Of a stretch of 64,000 bases of DNA, positions 43,156-51,913 are shown in pieces (positions within the stretch are counted from its first letter, which is position 1; every line of letters begins with the position of its first letter). The DNA lies in the NCBI GenBank assembly GCA_036504035.1, contig DASXVV010000011.1, forward strand, positions 197,611-261,610, given 5' to 3'. The notes beneath the pieces were generated by a model. It saw nothing but the letters and a program-made list of their open reading frames with translations. It had not been told where the DNA came from and made no database searches. A program made the position numbers and the translations under genes. The DNA is from Candidatus Deferrimicrobiaceae bacterium. Its GTDB lineage: Bacteria > Desulfobacterota > Deferrimicrobia > Deferrimicrobiales > Deferrimicrobiaceae.

Positions 43156-43183
43156 GTTATTTGTTATCAGTGGGAATTGTCAA
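43156..43183 (-). promoter_or_regulatory. Possible promoter of pepA
   Basis: TTGACA (43183-43178) followed after 16 bases by AATAAC (43161-43156) on the minus strand, about 48 bases before the pepA start. The -35 box is perfect; the -10 matches four of six. Confidence 0.45.
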
Positions 43184-43238
43184 GGATGACGCGGGGCGGA
43201 ACGTTGACAATCCGCCATGGCTATACTACCGTCAGCCC

Positions 43239-43973
43239 ATGCGCCGAACGCACTTCCTCGCCGTCTTCACGCCGCTCCTGGCTCTGCTCGTTTTCGCCCA
43301 GGCCGGCTGCTCCGAAAAGATCACCCGCCAGACCAAGCTGCCCGACGCCGAGATCTTCGCGCGGGGGAGCCGCTTTTATTCTCAAAAATCTTACCGGGCC
43401 GCGGCCGAGCATTTCCAGGTCATGCTCGAGAAATACCCCGCTTCGCCGATCGCCTCCCGCGCGCAGCTCTGCCTGGCCGACGCCCGCATGGAACGGGGCG
43501 ACGACATCGAGGCCGAGGCCGCGTTCGACGATTTCCTGCGGCTCTACCCTTCCGACGACAACGTCCCATACGCCCTCTACCGGAAAGGCGAGCTGCTGGG
43601 CCGCGAAGCGGCCGATCCCGGCCGCGACCAGGTCAAGACCGTCGAGGCGATCCGCGCCTACGGGCAGTTCCTGCAGAAGGAGCCGGCCGGGCCGCGTGCC
43701 GCCGTCGCGAGCGGGCAGATCCGGACGCTGCGTGGCCGTCTCGCCGAGCACGAGGTGCTGGTCGTCCGGCATTACCTGAAGCGGAAGCTCCCCGAAAGCG
43801 CCGCGTTGCGCGCCATGCGGGCTGCGGCCGATTATCCCGACGTCCCCGCGACGCCGGTACTCCTCTCGCTCCAGGCCGATGCACTCGACCGGCAGGGGAA
43901 ATCCTCCGACGCCGCGACGATCCGCGCCGACCTCGCCAAGCGGTTCCCCGCCTTCCCGGGAGGCAAGAAATGA
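43239..43973 (+). CDS. bamD: Outer membrane assembly lipoprotein BamD-like
   Basis: 244 residues. Lipoprotein signal with box AQAGC, Cys at about residue 24. Five TPR-like helical pairs follow (RGSRFYSQKSYRAAAEHFQVML, DIEAEAAFDDFLRLYP), typical of BamD/YfiO. It supports insertion of outer-membrane beta-barrels with BamA, which is not in the window. ATG 43239 starts the signal peptide. The downstream TPR gene overlaps its stop codon (ATGA). Confidence 0.88.
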   Translation: MRRTHFLAVFTPLLALLVFAQAGCSEKITRQTKLPDAEIFARGSRFYSQKSYRAAAEHFQVMLEKYPASPIASRAQLCLADARMERGDDIEAEAAFDDFLRLYPSDDNVPYALYRKGELLGREAADPGRDQVKTVEAIRAYGQFLQKEPAGPRAAVASGQIRTLRGRLAEHEVLVVRHYLKRKLPESAALRAMRAAADYPDVPATPVLLSLQADALDRQGKSSDAATIRADLAKRFPAFPGGKK

Positions 43974-44701
43974 GCAGCGACCTGTCCACCCTGATCATGA
44001 TGGGAAAGCGCGCCTTCGAAGAGAAGGATTTCCCGCGCGCAGAGCGGCTGCTGCGGGAGGCCGTCGACGGGGGCGCCGCCTACGCCGACCTCCATCACAC
44101 TTTGGGGCTCATCCACCACCAGTGGGGCGACTTCGAACGGGCGATCGCATGCTTCGAGCAGGCGCTCGTCCTCAACCCCTCCTACACCGAGGCGCTGCTG
44201 TCGCTCTCGATCACGCTCAACGAGTTGGGGCGCTACGAGGAGGCAAAGGATGCCTACCGCCGCGCCAACGCCTCCATTTCGGCGCCCGCCGAGGAGCCGT
44301 CCGCCCAAGGCAACCTTTTCCGCGGCAGGATCGCGAACCTGCACGCCGAGCTCGGAGAACTATACATGGCGCTCGGCCAGCACGACGACGCCATCCGGGA
44401 ATATCGGCAGGCGCTGACGGTCGCGCCGGGATTCCCCGACCTGCGCATCCGGCTGGCGACCGCCCTCCGGGAGGCGGGACGCCTCGAGGACGCGCTCGTC
44501 GAAACGGGCCGCGTCATCGCCGAGCATCCCGAGAACGTGACCGCGCTCGTGCAGGAGGGAATCATCAACTATCTGCTCGGGCGGAAGAACGACGCCCGGC
44601 GCGCCTGGGAAACCGCTCTCTTCCGCGAGCCGCTCAACAAACTGGTCCAGCTTTACCTGAACACGCTCGACCGCGACGGCGGAGAGATTCACCTCCCCTG
44701 A
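43970..44701 (+). CDS. Tetratricopeptide repeat protein
   Basis: 243 residues with about six TPR units (LHHTLGLIHHQWGDFERAIACFEQALVLNP, ELGELYMALGQHDDAIREYRQAL). No signal peptide or membrane segment is visible, so it is probably cytoplasmic. Coupled to bamD through ATGA. TPR arrays mediate protein-protein contacts; no specific role can be assigned. The stop lies 13 bases inside the end of the convergent PDZ lipoprotein gene. Confidence 0.85.
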   Translation: MSSDLSTLIMMGKRAFEEKDFPRAERLLREAVDGGAAYADLHHTLGLIHHQWGDFERAIACFEQALVLNPSYTEALLSLSITLNELGRYEEAKDAYRRANASISAPAEEPSAQGNLFRGRIANLHAELGELYMALGQHDDAIREYRQALTVAPGFPDLRIRLATALREAGRLEDALVETGRVIAEHPENVTALVQEGIINYLLGRKNDARRAWETALFREPLNKLVQLYLNTLDRDGGEIHLP

Positions 44702-45177
44702 CCGCCCATCTTCCCGGCGGGCACGCGTTCCACCTTCACCGTCTCGACCCGAATTCCCCGCCGCACCGTGAATTCCACCTTCGTGCCGGCCCGGCCGAAC
44801 ATGAGCATCCGCGCCTCGCGCCTGCCCCGCACCGGCTGCCCCTTGATCCGCACCAGGTAATCTCCCGCCGCGACCCCGGACGCGGCGGCCGGTGACCCCG
44901 GCACCACCTTGAGGATCCTCAACCCCTTCCCCGGCTCGGCCGATTCGGCGACCGTGATGCCGACCACGCCGATCTGCTCCTGCTCGACGTAGCCCGCCGC
45001 CCGCGCTCCTGCGATGCATGCGCTTTCCTCGCGGGGGGGACACGCGCGGACGTCGCCCCCCGCGCTCACCAGCGTCCGGGACGCGGGGGCGCACCCGGCC
45101 GCCAGCAGCAGGAACAGCGCCGCCGCGCCGCGCCCGGCCCACCTTCCCGTCCTGTCTTTTCGTCCGACGCTTCCCAT
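44689..45177 (-). CDS. Putative PDZ-domain lipoprotein
   Basis: 162 residues. Basic N-terminus, hydrophobic segment and lipobox LLAAGC near residue 29. The C-terminal 90 residues form one PDZ domain (VVPGSPAAASGVAAGDYLVRIKGQPV). No protease domain is attached, so it could tether or regulate another envelope protein. ATG 45177 is chosen because it begins the signal peptide; a TATAGT lies only about ten bases upstream, so the transcript would be nearly leaderless. A longer open frame upstream overlaps the TPP riboswitch on the other strand and is rejected. Confidence 0.75.
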   Translation of the reverse strand: MGSVGRKDRTGRWAGRGAAALFLLLAAGCAPASRTLVSAGGDVRACPPREESACIAGARAAGYVEQEQIGVVGITVAESAEPGKGLRILKVVPGSPAAASGVAAGDYLVRIKGQPVRGRREARMLMFGRAGTKVEFTVRRGIRVETVKVERVPAGKMGGQGR

Positions 45178-45260
45178 ATATCGACTATAACCCCTGCCGG
45201 CCGGCGGCAACAACCGCCCCCATTGACAAGCGGGACACATGGGAATATGCTCTCCCGCCA

Positions 45261-45370
45261 TAACCGCCAGGGGTGCTTTTGCTGAGAGTCCGCGCGCCGT
45301 TTTCGCCAGTCGCGCGCGGGCAACCCGTCGAACCTGATCCGGATAATGCCGGCGTTAGGGAGCGTGGTCC
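45261..45370 (+). ncRNA. TPP riboswitch aptamer (THI element)
   Basis: Contains the conserved core: aggggtgc, ctgagag, a variable GC-rich P3a hairpin, caacccg, then gaacctgatccggataatgccggcgttagggag. It binds thiamine pyrophosphate and controls the thi operon starting 70 bases downstream. Boundaries are approximate. Confidence 0.95.
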
Positions 45371-45377
45371 TTCGACG

Positions 45378-45413
45378 AACCGCAAACCGTATTCCATGGC
45401 GCGCGGTTTTTTC
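45378..45413 (+). terminator. Riboswitch expression platform, intrinsic terminator
   Basis: aaccgc (45378-45383) pairs with gcggtt (45403-45408), followed by a T run to 45412. It lies between the TPP aptamer and the first gene, so ligand binding probably ends transcription here. Confidence 0.75.
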
Positions 45414-45439
45414 ATTTTCGAAGGAAGGTCGTGCCCCCC

Positions 45440-46843
45440 ATGAACCCCCCGAACTGCCCGTCCGGCGCCATGCCCTTGCCGGTCGACGCCGATGCCGTCT
45501 CGACGCTGCTGGCCTCGTCTCCCCCTTACGCGCGCACCGAAGCGCTCGCACTCCTCGAATCGCTTTCGCCTGGGCGGCGACTCGCCTGCACCGAGGCGGC
45601 CCGGCTGCTCGCGACCGACGACATCCCGACCTGGGAGGCCGCCGCAAGGACCGCGGGCCGCATCCGCCAGGCGGTATTCGGCCGGCGGGTCGTCCTCTTC
45701 GCCCCGCTCTACCTTTCGAACCACTGCGGCAACAACTGCCTCTATTGCGGGTTCCGCCGCGACAACCTGCGCGAGAAACGGGTATCTCTGACCCCCGCCC
45801 AGGCTGCGGCCGAGGCGGCCTTCCTCGTGAAGAAGGGGTTCCGCCGGCTGCTGCTCGTCACCGGGGAGCACCCGGCGAGAACGCAGATCGATTACCTGTG
45901 CGACGTCCTGCGGACGATCTATCGCGACACCGGCATGCGCATCCTGCACGTCAACGCCGCGCCGATGGCCGTCGAGCAGCTCCGCGAGCTCAAGGCCGCG
46001 GGCGCGGGCGTTTTCCAGGTCTTCCAGGAGACGTACCACCCGGAGACGTACAAGGTCATGCACCCGTCGGGCCCCAAGGCCGATTACGCATGGAGGCTCA
46101 CCGTCATGGACCGGGCGTTCGAAGCCGGGTTCGAGGACGTCGGGATCGGGCCGCTGCTGGGGCTTTACGATTTCCGGTTCGAAGTGCTAGCCGCGATCCG
46201 CCACGCCGAGCACCTGCTGGACAAATTCGGGGCTTTCCCGCACACGATCTCGGTCCCTCGCTTCAAGGAGGCGTTCGGGTCGGCGCTCGCCGCCGCTCCC
46301 TGCCCCGTCTCCGACGCGGATTTCGAAAAGGCCGTCATCCTCTACCGGCTCTGCGTCCCCTCCGCGGGCGTCGTCGTCTCTACCCGCGAGCCGGCCGCGC
46401 TGCGCGAGCGGACGCTCGACATCGGCGCTTCCCAGATCAGTGCCGGCTCCAAGGTCGATCCCGGCGGCTACGTCGCGGGAGAGCGGAAGGCGGCATCCGA
46501 GCAGTTCGTCGTCGGCGATACCCGCCCCATCGAGACGATGCTTCGCGTGGTCCTGGACCGCGGCTATCTCCCCTCGCTGTGCACGAGCTGCTACCGGAGC
46601 GCGCGGACCGGACGGACGTTCACCGGGATGGCGACCCGCGGCGAGATCCGCGGCTTCTGTCTGCCCAACGCGCTGCTGACGCTGGCCGAGTTCGGTACGT
46701 CGGCCGAAGACCCGGCGCTCCGGAAGGCGTGCCTCGACGCGGTCGAGTCCGGGCGCGGCGAAATGTCGGGCGCCCCGCTCGAAGCCGAGTTCGGGCGGAA
46801 GCTTTCTCGCATCCTTTCGGGCGAGCGCGATCTGTTTTTCTAG
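45440..46843 (+). CDS. HydG-like radical SAM tyrosine lyase in the place of ThiH
   Basis: 467 residues. The radical SAM motif is CGNNCLYC (C96, C100, C103). Unlike ThiH (about 370 residues), it has the HydG C-terminal domain with CTSC and a third Cys (C381, C384, C407), exactly the CX2CX22C pattern that binds HydG's second cluster, and H268 in PHTISVPR. HydG cleaves tyrosine to p-cresol and dehydroglycine, then to CO and cyanide for the FeFe-hydrogenase H cluster. ThiH makes dehydroglycine for ThiG. The position after a TPP riboswitch and before thiS-thiG argues for a thiamine role. ATG 45440 is preferred over GTG 45431 because AAGGAAGG is too close to the GTG. Confidence 0.88.
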   Translation: MNPPNCPSGAMPLPVDADAVSTLLASSPPYARTEALALLESLSPGRRLACTEAARLLATDDIPTWEAAARTAGRIRQAVFGRRVVLFAPLYLSNHCGNNCLYCGFRRDNLREKRVSLTPAQAAAEAAFLVKKGFRRLLLVTGEHPARTQIDYLCDVLRTIYRDTGMRILHVNAAPMAVEQLRELKAAGAGVFQVFQETYHPETYKVMHPSGPKADYAWRLTVMDRAFEAGFEDVGIGPLLGLYDFRFEVLAAIRHAEHLLDKFGAFPHTISVPRFKEAFGSALAAAPCPVSDADFEKAVILYRLCVPSAGVVVSTREPAALRERTLDIGASQISAGSKVDPGGYVAGERKAASEQFVVGDTRPIETMLRVVLDRGYLPSLCTSCYRSARTGRTFTGMATRGEIRGFCLPNALLTLAEFGTSAEDPALRKACLDAVESGRGEMSGAPLEAEFGRKLSRILSGERDLFF

Positions 46844-46865
46844 TCCGATGCGAGAGGAAATGAAT

Positions 46866-47066
46866 ATGGAGATCGTGCTCAACGGCGAGCCGCGCGCGGT
46901 CGAAGCGGGCGCGACCGTCCTGTCGCTGGTCGCTTCGCTGTCGCTGCCCGCGACCCGGGTCGCCGTCGAACGCAACCGGGCCATCATTCGCAAAAGCGAT
47001 TACGGGACGACGGCGCTGGCCGACGGAGACCGGATCGAGATCGTCACATTCGTGGGAGGTGGTTGA
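46866..47066 (+). CDS. thiS: Sulfur carrier protein ThiS
   Basis: 66 residues of ubiquitin-like fold starting [12 protein letters not shown] and ending in VGGG; the C-terminal Gly-Gly is thiocarboxylated and gives sulfur for the thiazole ring. ATG 46866 is selected because AGAGGA lies eight bases upstream; an earlier ATG at 46848 would put that site inside the gene. ThiF, needed for adenylation, is not in the window. Confidence 0.93.
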   Translation: MEIVLNGEPRAVEAGATVLSLVASLSLPATRVAVERNRAIIRKSDYGTTALADGDRIEIVTFVGGG

Positions 47067-47071
47067 AGCAA

Positions 47072-47842
47072 ATGGACAAGCCATTGGTCATCGGTGGAAA
47101 GACGTTCGGTTCGCGGCTGCTGGTCGGGACCGGGAAATATCCGAACAATCAGACCATGGTCCGGGCGCTTGAAGCGTCGGGCGCCGAGATTGTCACCGTC
47201 GCGGTTCGCCGCGTCGAGCTCGACCGGGGCAAGGCGTCGCTGCTCGACCACATCGACCTGAAGAAATACACGCTGTTGCCCAATACGGCCGGCTGCTTCA
47301 CCGCGGACGACGCCATCCGGACCTGCATGCTGGCACGCGAGGCGGGCATGTCGAACATGGTCAAGCTCGAGGTGCTGGGCGACGAGAAAACGCTTTTCCC
47401 CGACGTCGAGGCGCTGCTCGAAGCGGCCCGGGTCCTGGTCCGGGAAGGGTTCGTCGTTTTGCCGTACACGAACGACGACCCCATAACCGCACGAAAGCTC
47501 GAGGATGCCGGCTGCGCGGCCGTCATGCCGCTCGCCGCGCCGATCGGATCCGGGCTGGGCATCCGCAACCCGTTCAACCTCAAGATCATCCTCGAAACGG
47601 TCAAAGTGCCGGTCATCGTCGACGCCGGCGTGGGGACTGCCTCAGACGCGGCCGTCGCGCTGGAGCTCGGCTGTGATGGTATCCTGATGAATACGGCGAT
47701 CGCCTCGGCGAAGGATCCCGTGATGATGGCCGAAGCGATGCGCGAGGCGGTTTCAGCCGGGCGCAAGGCCCTCCTCTCCGGGCGGATCCCGAAGAAGCTG
47801 TACGCGACCGCCTCGTCGCCGCTCGACGGAATGTTTTTCTAG
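47072..47842 (+). CDS. thiG: Thiazole synthase ThiG
   Basis: 256 residues, TIM barrel. [14 protein letters not shown], the Schiff-base Lys in [16 protein letters not shown], and [28 protein letters not shown] are family signatures. It joins deoxyxylulose phosphate, ThiS thiocarboxylate and dehydroglycine to make the thiazole phosphate. ATG 47072 is used with GGGAGGT 11 bases upstream; a TTG at 47063 overlapping the thiS stop is the alternative. The dehydroglycine should come from the HydG-like protein two genes upstream. Confidence 0.97.
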   Translation: MDKPLVIGGKTFGSRLLVGTGKYPNNQTMVRALEASGAEIVTVAVRRVELDRGKASLLDHIDLKKYTLLPNTAGCFTADDAIRTCMLAREAGMSNMVKLEVLGDEKTLFPDVEALLEAARVLVREGFVVLPYTNDDPITARKLEDAGCAAVMPLAAPIGSGLGIRNPFNLKIILETVKVPVIVDAGVGTASDAAVALELGCDGILMNTAIASAKDPVMMAEAMREAVSAGRKALLSGRIPKKLYATASSPLDGMFF

Positions 47843-47849
47843 CCCGGGC

Positions 47850-48479
47850 ATGCGGCGCGCCGGCTTTCGTCTCTGCCTGGTCACTGACCGGAAAGCGGCG
47901 CCCGAAGGCGACCTGCTCCGGGCGGTCGAGAGCGCGCTCGACGGGGGCCTCCGCTGCGTCCAGCTTCGCGAGAAGGATCTGGGCGCACGCGCGCTGATCC
48001 GGCTCGCCGATCGGATGCGGACGCTGACCGGCCGGTACGGCGCGACACTCCTGGTCAACGACCGCGTCGACATCGCGATGGCGGTCGGCGCCGACGGCGT
48101 CCACCTGGGGGCGGCCTCGATCCCGCCGGCCGAGGCGCGGCGGCTGCTCGGCCCGGGCGCCCTGATCGGCTGCTCGACGCATTCGCATTGCGAGCTTCGG
48201 GCCGCCGAGGACGGCGGCGCCGACTTCGTTACCTTCGGTCCGGTCTTCTTCACCGCCTCGAAGGCGGCGTACGGCGCCCCCGTCGGACTGTCGGCGCTGG
48301 ACGCGGCATGCCGCGCGACCCGTCTGCCGGTGTTCGCCCTGGGCGGCATCGGCGCGGCGCAGATTTCGGAAACATTGAACGCGGGCGCGTACGGCGTCGC
48401 CCTGATCACGGAAGTCATGGCGGCGCCCGATCCGGCCGCCGCCGTTCGAAATTTGCTCCTGCTTCTTACCGACGAATAA
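47850..48479 (+). CDS. thiE: Thiamine-phosphate synthase ThiE
   Basis: 209 residues, TIM barrel. Motifs are LCLVTDRK, VQLREKDLGARAL, LLVNDRVDIA, GVHLGAAS, CSTHS, FVTFGPVFFTASK and FALGGIGAAQ. It couples the pyrimidine and thiazole phosphates to thiamine phosphate. It follows thiG by seven bases within the riboswitch-controlled operon. Confidence 0.96.
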   Translation: MRRAGFRLCLVTDRKAAPEGDLLRAVESALDGGLRCVQLREKDLGARALIRLADRMRTLTGRYGATLLVNDRVDIAMAVGADGVHLGAASIPPAEARRLLGPGALIGCSTHSHCELRAAEDGGADFVTFGPVFFTASKAAYGAPVGLSALDAACRATRLPVFALGGIGAAQISETLNAGAYGVALITEVMAAPDPAAAVRNLLLLLTDE

Positions 48480-48491
48480 GGAAGGTACCCC

Positions 48492-49784
48492 ATGACTCTC
48501 ATGCACCGCGCACGCAACGGAAAGCCGGTTCCAGAAATCCTCGCGGCGGCGCAGCGCGAAAACGTCGACCCCGAGATGCTCCGCCGCAAGGTCGCGGAGG
48601 GGAAAGTCGTCATCCCTAAAAACATAAGGCGGCGCCCGATCGCGCCGATCGCCGTAGGCGAAGGGCTCAAGGTCAAGGTCAACGCCAACATCGGTTCGTC
48701 CCGCGACCGGGCCGACGTCGCCCTCGAGCTCGAAAAGATGCGGGTGGCCGTGGCGGCCGGCGCGGACGCCGTGATGGATCTCTCGACCGGCGGGCCGATC
48801 GACGAGATCCGCCGGGCGATTCTGGCCGACTGCCCCGTGATGATCGGGACGGTCCCGATCTACCAGGCCGCCTCCGACGGCATCCTGTCGAAGAAATCTT
48901 GGGTCGAGCTGACCGCCGACGATTTCTTCAAGGGAGTCGAGAAGCAGGCCGAGGACGGCGTCGACTTCATGACGATCCACTGCGGCGTCACGCGCGCCAC
49001 GATCGAGCGGCTCCAACGCGAAGGCCGTCGGCTCGACATCGTCTCCCGCGGCGGATCGCTGCTCGCCGAGTGGATGGACGTCAACGGCAAGGAAAATCCG
49101 TTTTACGAGCAGTACGACCGGCTGCTCGACCTGTGCCGGGAATACGACATCACGCTATCCCTGGGAGACGGGCTGCGCCCCGGCTGCCTCTCCGACGCGA
49201 CCGACCGGGCGCAGATCCACGAGCTGTCCACCCTGGGCGAGCTGACCGAGCGGGCGTGGGCGCGCGACGTCCAGGTGATGATCGAGGGGCCGGGACACGT
49301 CCCCCTCAACCAGATCGTCACCAACATGCAGCTTCAGAAGCGGCTGTGCCACGGGGCGCCCTTCTACGTCCTCGGGCCGCTCGTCACCGACGTCGCCCCG
49401 GGCTACGACCACATCACCGCGGCCATCGGCGGCGCAATCGCCGCCTGGCACGGCGCCGACTTCCTCTGCTACGTCACGCCCTCCGAACATTTGCGGCTCC
49501 CGCCGCTCGAGGACGTCCGCACCGGCGTCATCGCCTCCCGCATCGCCGGGCACGCGGCCGACATCGCTCGCGGCATCCCCGGCGCGATCGACTGGGACAA
49601 CAAGATGGCCGACGCGCGGCAGCGTCTCGACTGGAAAGCCCAGATCGAGCTGTCGATCGACCCCGACATGGCGCGCGAGATGCGGGGCGGCACGATGCCC
49701 ACCACCGACGACACCACCTGCACGATGTGCGCGGACCTGTGCGCGATCAAGACGTCGCAGAAGGCGATCCGACACGCAAAATAA
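48492..49784 (+). CDS. thiC: Phosphomethylpyrimidine synthase ThiC, short form
   Basis: 430 residues, the shorter form found in archaea and many anaerobes. Motifs include VKVNANIGSS, HCGVTRATIERL, SRGGSLLAEWM, LGDGLRPGCLSDATD and EGPGHVPLNQI. The C-terminal cluster motif is CTMCADLC, a CX2CX3C arrangement, one residue shorter than the CX2CX4C I recall from ThiC of E. coli or Caulobacter. It converts aminoimidazole ribotide to the HMP pyrimidine by radical SAM chemistry. The paralogue BzaF makes 5-hydroxybenzimidazole; the TPP riboswitch operon favours ThiC. A GGAAGG site precedes the ATG. Confidence 0.95.
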   Translation: MTLMHRARNGKPVPEILAAAQRENVDPEMLRRKVAEGKVVIPKNIRRRPIAPIAVGEGLKVKVNANIGSSRDRADVALELEKMRVAVAAGADAVMDLSTGGPIDEIRRAILADCPVMIGTVPIYQAASDGILSKKSWVELTADDFFKGVEKQAEDGVDFMTIHCGVTRATIERLQREGRRLDIVSRGGSLLAEWMDVNGKENPFYEQYDRLLDLCREYDITLSLGDGLRPGCLSDATDRAQIHELSTLGELTERAWARDVQVMIEGPGHVPLNQIVTNMQLQKRLCHGAPFYVLGPLVTDVAPGYDHITAAIGGAIAAWHGADFLCYVTPSEHLRLPPLEDVRTGVIASRIAGHAADIARGIPGAIDWDNKMADARQRLDWKAQIELSIDPDMAREMRGGTMPTTDDTTCTMCADLCAIKTSQKAIRHAK

Positions 49785-49812
49785 CCCGCCCGTCCGCGGG
49801 CATGGACAAGAG

Positions 49813-49847
49813 GGGCCGCGGGGCAACCGACCGCGGCCCTTTTTTTA
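49813..49847 (+). terminator. Intrinsic terminator of the thi operon
   Basis: A 9-bp stem gggccgcgg/ccgcggccc with a 9-base loop is followed by seven Ts. It lies about 30 bases after the thiC stop. Confidence 0.95.
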
Positions 49848-49905
49848 TTCGCGCGACGGGACACTCGCGCTTCCTCCCGGCATCTAACTCGTTGAGGGGA
49901 AGATC

Positions 49906-50592
49906 ATGCCGCGTTTCCGGGACCGTCGTGATGCGGGGAGAAAGCTGGCCGAAAAGTTGATCCATCTTGTCGGGCAGGCGGGGCTGCTCGTGGCCGCCCT
50001 CCCCCGGGGCGGCGTCATCGTCGCGGACGAGATCGCCCGGGCGCTGGCGGCACCGCTCGACGTGCTCGTCGTCCGAAAGCTGGGGGCACCCGGGCAGGAG
50101 GAGCTGGCGATGGGGGCGATCGGCCCGGGCGGAATCCGGGTGTTGAACCGGCAGGTGATCCGGCCCTTGGGCATCACCGATCGCCAGATCGAGGAAGTCG
50201 CCCGGGTCGAACAGGCCGAGATCGTGCGACGCGAGCGGGCCTACCGTGGCGACCAGCCGCCGCTGGCGCTATCGGGTCGGATTGTCCTCCTCGTCGATGA
50301 CGGGCTCGCGACCGGCGCCACGATGCGGGCCGCGATCGCTGTCGCGAAAGCGGGCGGGGCCGCCCGGGTCGTCGTGGCCGTCCCGGGCGCGCCACCGGAT
50401 ACGGCGGCAGCGATCGCACGCGAGGCCGACGAGATGATTGTCCTCGAGACCCCTCCCCTTTTCCACGCTGTCGGCCAACTTTACCGCGAATTCGACCAGG
50501 TGTCCGACGCCGAGGTGTGCCGCGTCATGGCCGAGGCGCTTTCCGTCCGGAAAACGGGAATCCCTTCCCGATCCCGGGCATCGAAGTCGTAA
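49906..50592 (+). CDS. Phosphoribosyltransferase-domain protein
   Basis: 228 residues with a type I PRTase fold: N-terminal ALPRGGVIVADEIA, DVLVVRKLGAPGQEELAMGAI and PRPP loop VLLVDDGLATGATMRAA. This group often lies beside dienelactone hydrolase-like or hydrolase domains, as it does here. The natural substrate is unknown. It is followed by the dienelactone hydrolase gene 23 bases later. Confidence 0.88.
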   Translation: MPRFRDRRDAGRKLAEKLIHLVGQAGLLVAALPRGGVIVADEIARALAAPLDVLVVRKLGAPGQEELAMGAIGPGGIRVLNRQVIRPLGITDRQIEEVARVEQAEIVRRERAYRGDQPPLALSGRIVLLVDDGLATGATMRAAIAVAKAGGAARVVVAVPGAPPDTAAAIAREADEMIVLETPPLFHAVGQLYREFDQVSDAEVCRVMAEALSVRKTGIPSRSRASKS

Positions 50593-50615
50593 ACCGGGTT
50601 GTCACGGAGGAAACC

Positions 50616-51392
50616 ATGCGATATTTCGTTGCGCTGATGCTCGTCATGACCCTTGCGACCGCCGGTAGCGCGGCCGTCAAGGGCAAGCGGATCGCCTACA
50701 AGCAGGGGGATGCGGTGCTCGAAGGGCACCTCGCCTGGAACGACGCCGTCAAGGGCAGGCGACCCGGCGTGCTGGTCGTGCACGAGTGGTGGGGCCGCAA
50801 CGCCTATGCGGACCACCGGGCAGATATGGTCGCGGCGCTGGGGTATGTCGCGCTCGCGGTCGACATGTACGGCAAGGGCGTCGTGACGGACGACGCCAAG
50901 CGGGCCGGCGAGCTTTCCGGCCAGTTCAAGCAGGACCCCGCCCTGATGCGCGCGCGCATCAACGAAGCGCTGAACGTCCTGCGAAAGGACCCCCGCGTCG
51001 ATCCGAAGCGGATCGCGGCCATCGGCTACTGCTTCGGCGGGACCACCGTGCTCGAGCTCGCCCGCAGCGGGGCCCCCGTGCGCGGCGTGGTGAGTTTCCA
51101 TGGCGGACTGCAGACGGCGCATCCCGAGGATGCGAAGAACATCAAGGGGAAGGTTCTCGTGCTGGCGGGCGGGGACGACCCGTTCGTGCCCCCGGCCCAG
51201 GTGAGCGCTTTCGAGGACGAGATGCGGAACGCCGGGACCGACTGGCAGGTCGTTCTCTATGGGGGTGCGAAGCACAGCTTCACGAACCCGGGCGTCGACC
51301 GGTACAAGCTCGACGGGGCGGTCTACAACGAGAAGGCCGACAAGCGCTCCTGGGAGGCGATGAAGCTGTTCCTGGCCGAGGCGTTCAAGTAA
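50616..51392 (+). CDS. Dienelactone hydrolase family protein, exported
   Basis: 258 residues. Signal peptide at about 1-18 (VALMLVMTLATAGSAA). Alpha/beta hydrolase with nucleophile Cys in IGYCFGGTT, Asp in AGGDDPFVPP and His in GAKHSFTNP; the HEWWG segment provides the Glu seen in dienelactone hydrolases. ATG 50616 has CGGAGG five bases upstream. The export signal suggests a periplasmic esterase; the substrate is unknown. Confidence 0.9.
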   Translation: MRYFVALMLVMTLATAGSAAVKGKRIAYKQGDAVLEGHLAWNDAVKGRRPGVLVVHEWWGRNAYADHRADMVAALGYVALAVDMYGKGVVTDDAKRAGELSGQFKQDPALMRARINEALNVLRKDPRVDPKRIAAIGYCFGGTTVLELARSGAPVRGVVSFHGGLQTAHPEDAKNIKGKVLVLAGGDDPFVPPAQVSAFEDEMRNAGTDWQVVLYGGAKHSFTNPGVDRYKLDGAVYNEKADKRSWEAMKLFLAEAFK

Positions 51393-51405
51393 CCGGCAGA
51401 CGTCG

Positions 51406-51894
51406 CTAGCGCAGCTTTTCCATGAACGCTTCGCGCACCTTGTCGGGAAATGCGGGCGCCATCCATCGCGCGGCGACGACGATCTTGGGGGTCAGTTTCG
51501 AGTTGCGCAGATACTGGGTGTCCCTGGGCAGCAGCGACACCAGCAGGAACACCAGCAGGATGGACAGCAGGAGGCCCTTGAGCAGCCCCGCCGCCCCACC
51601 CGTGAGCCGGTCGGCCCCCGAGAGTTTCGACCCGCGCACGCGGCGCTCGGCCATCGACCCCACGACGCGCACCGCGATATAGACCGCCAGGAAGGTCACC
51701 AGGTAGGCGACCGTCTCGGCGCGCGAGAATTCGAACCCGAGCATACGCTGGACGACCCCGCCGAATTTCAGCCCCGCCAGGTGCCCCAGGATCAGCCCGG
51801 CCCAGCCCGCCGCCTGGCGGACCAACCCGTTGAGTAGCCCCGAAACCGCAAAACCGATGCAGAATGCCGCGATGAGGATGTCGATCAGGTTCAC
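51406..51894 (-). CDS. CvpA family membrane protein
   Basis: 162 residues with four predicted membrane helices. MNLIDILIAAFCIGFAVSG and GLVRQAAGWAGLILG are typical of CvpA/colicin V production-like proteins. Their role is unclear; they have been linked to envelope homeostasis. It follows pyk by 19 bases on the same strand and converges with the hydrolase gene. Confidence 0.85.
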   Translation of the reverse strand: MNLIDILIAAFCIGFAVSGLLNGLVRQAAGWAGLILGHLAGLKFGGVVQRMLGFEFSRAETVAYLVTFLAVYIAVRVVGSMAERRVRGSKLSGADRLTGGAAGLLKGLLLSILLVFLLVSLLPRDTQYLRNSKLTPKIVVAARWMAPAFPDKVREAFMEKLR

Positions 51895-51913
51895 GCTGCC
51901 CTCCGTTTATCGT

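Noticed and set aside
43204-43227. TTGACA and TATACT upstream of bamD as a sigma70 promoter
   Set aside because: The boxes are only 12 bases apart, too close for a working promoter.
45178-45261. Longer N-terminus for the PDZ lipoprotein reaching into the riboswitch region
   Set aside because: The signal peptide starts at 45177; the extension has no family support.
47850-49784. Reading the thiC gene as bzaF (5-hydroxybenzimidazole synthase)
   Set aside because: Its place in a TPP-riboswitch operon with thiS, thiG and thiE, and the lack of cobalamin genes, favour ThiC.
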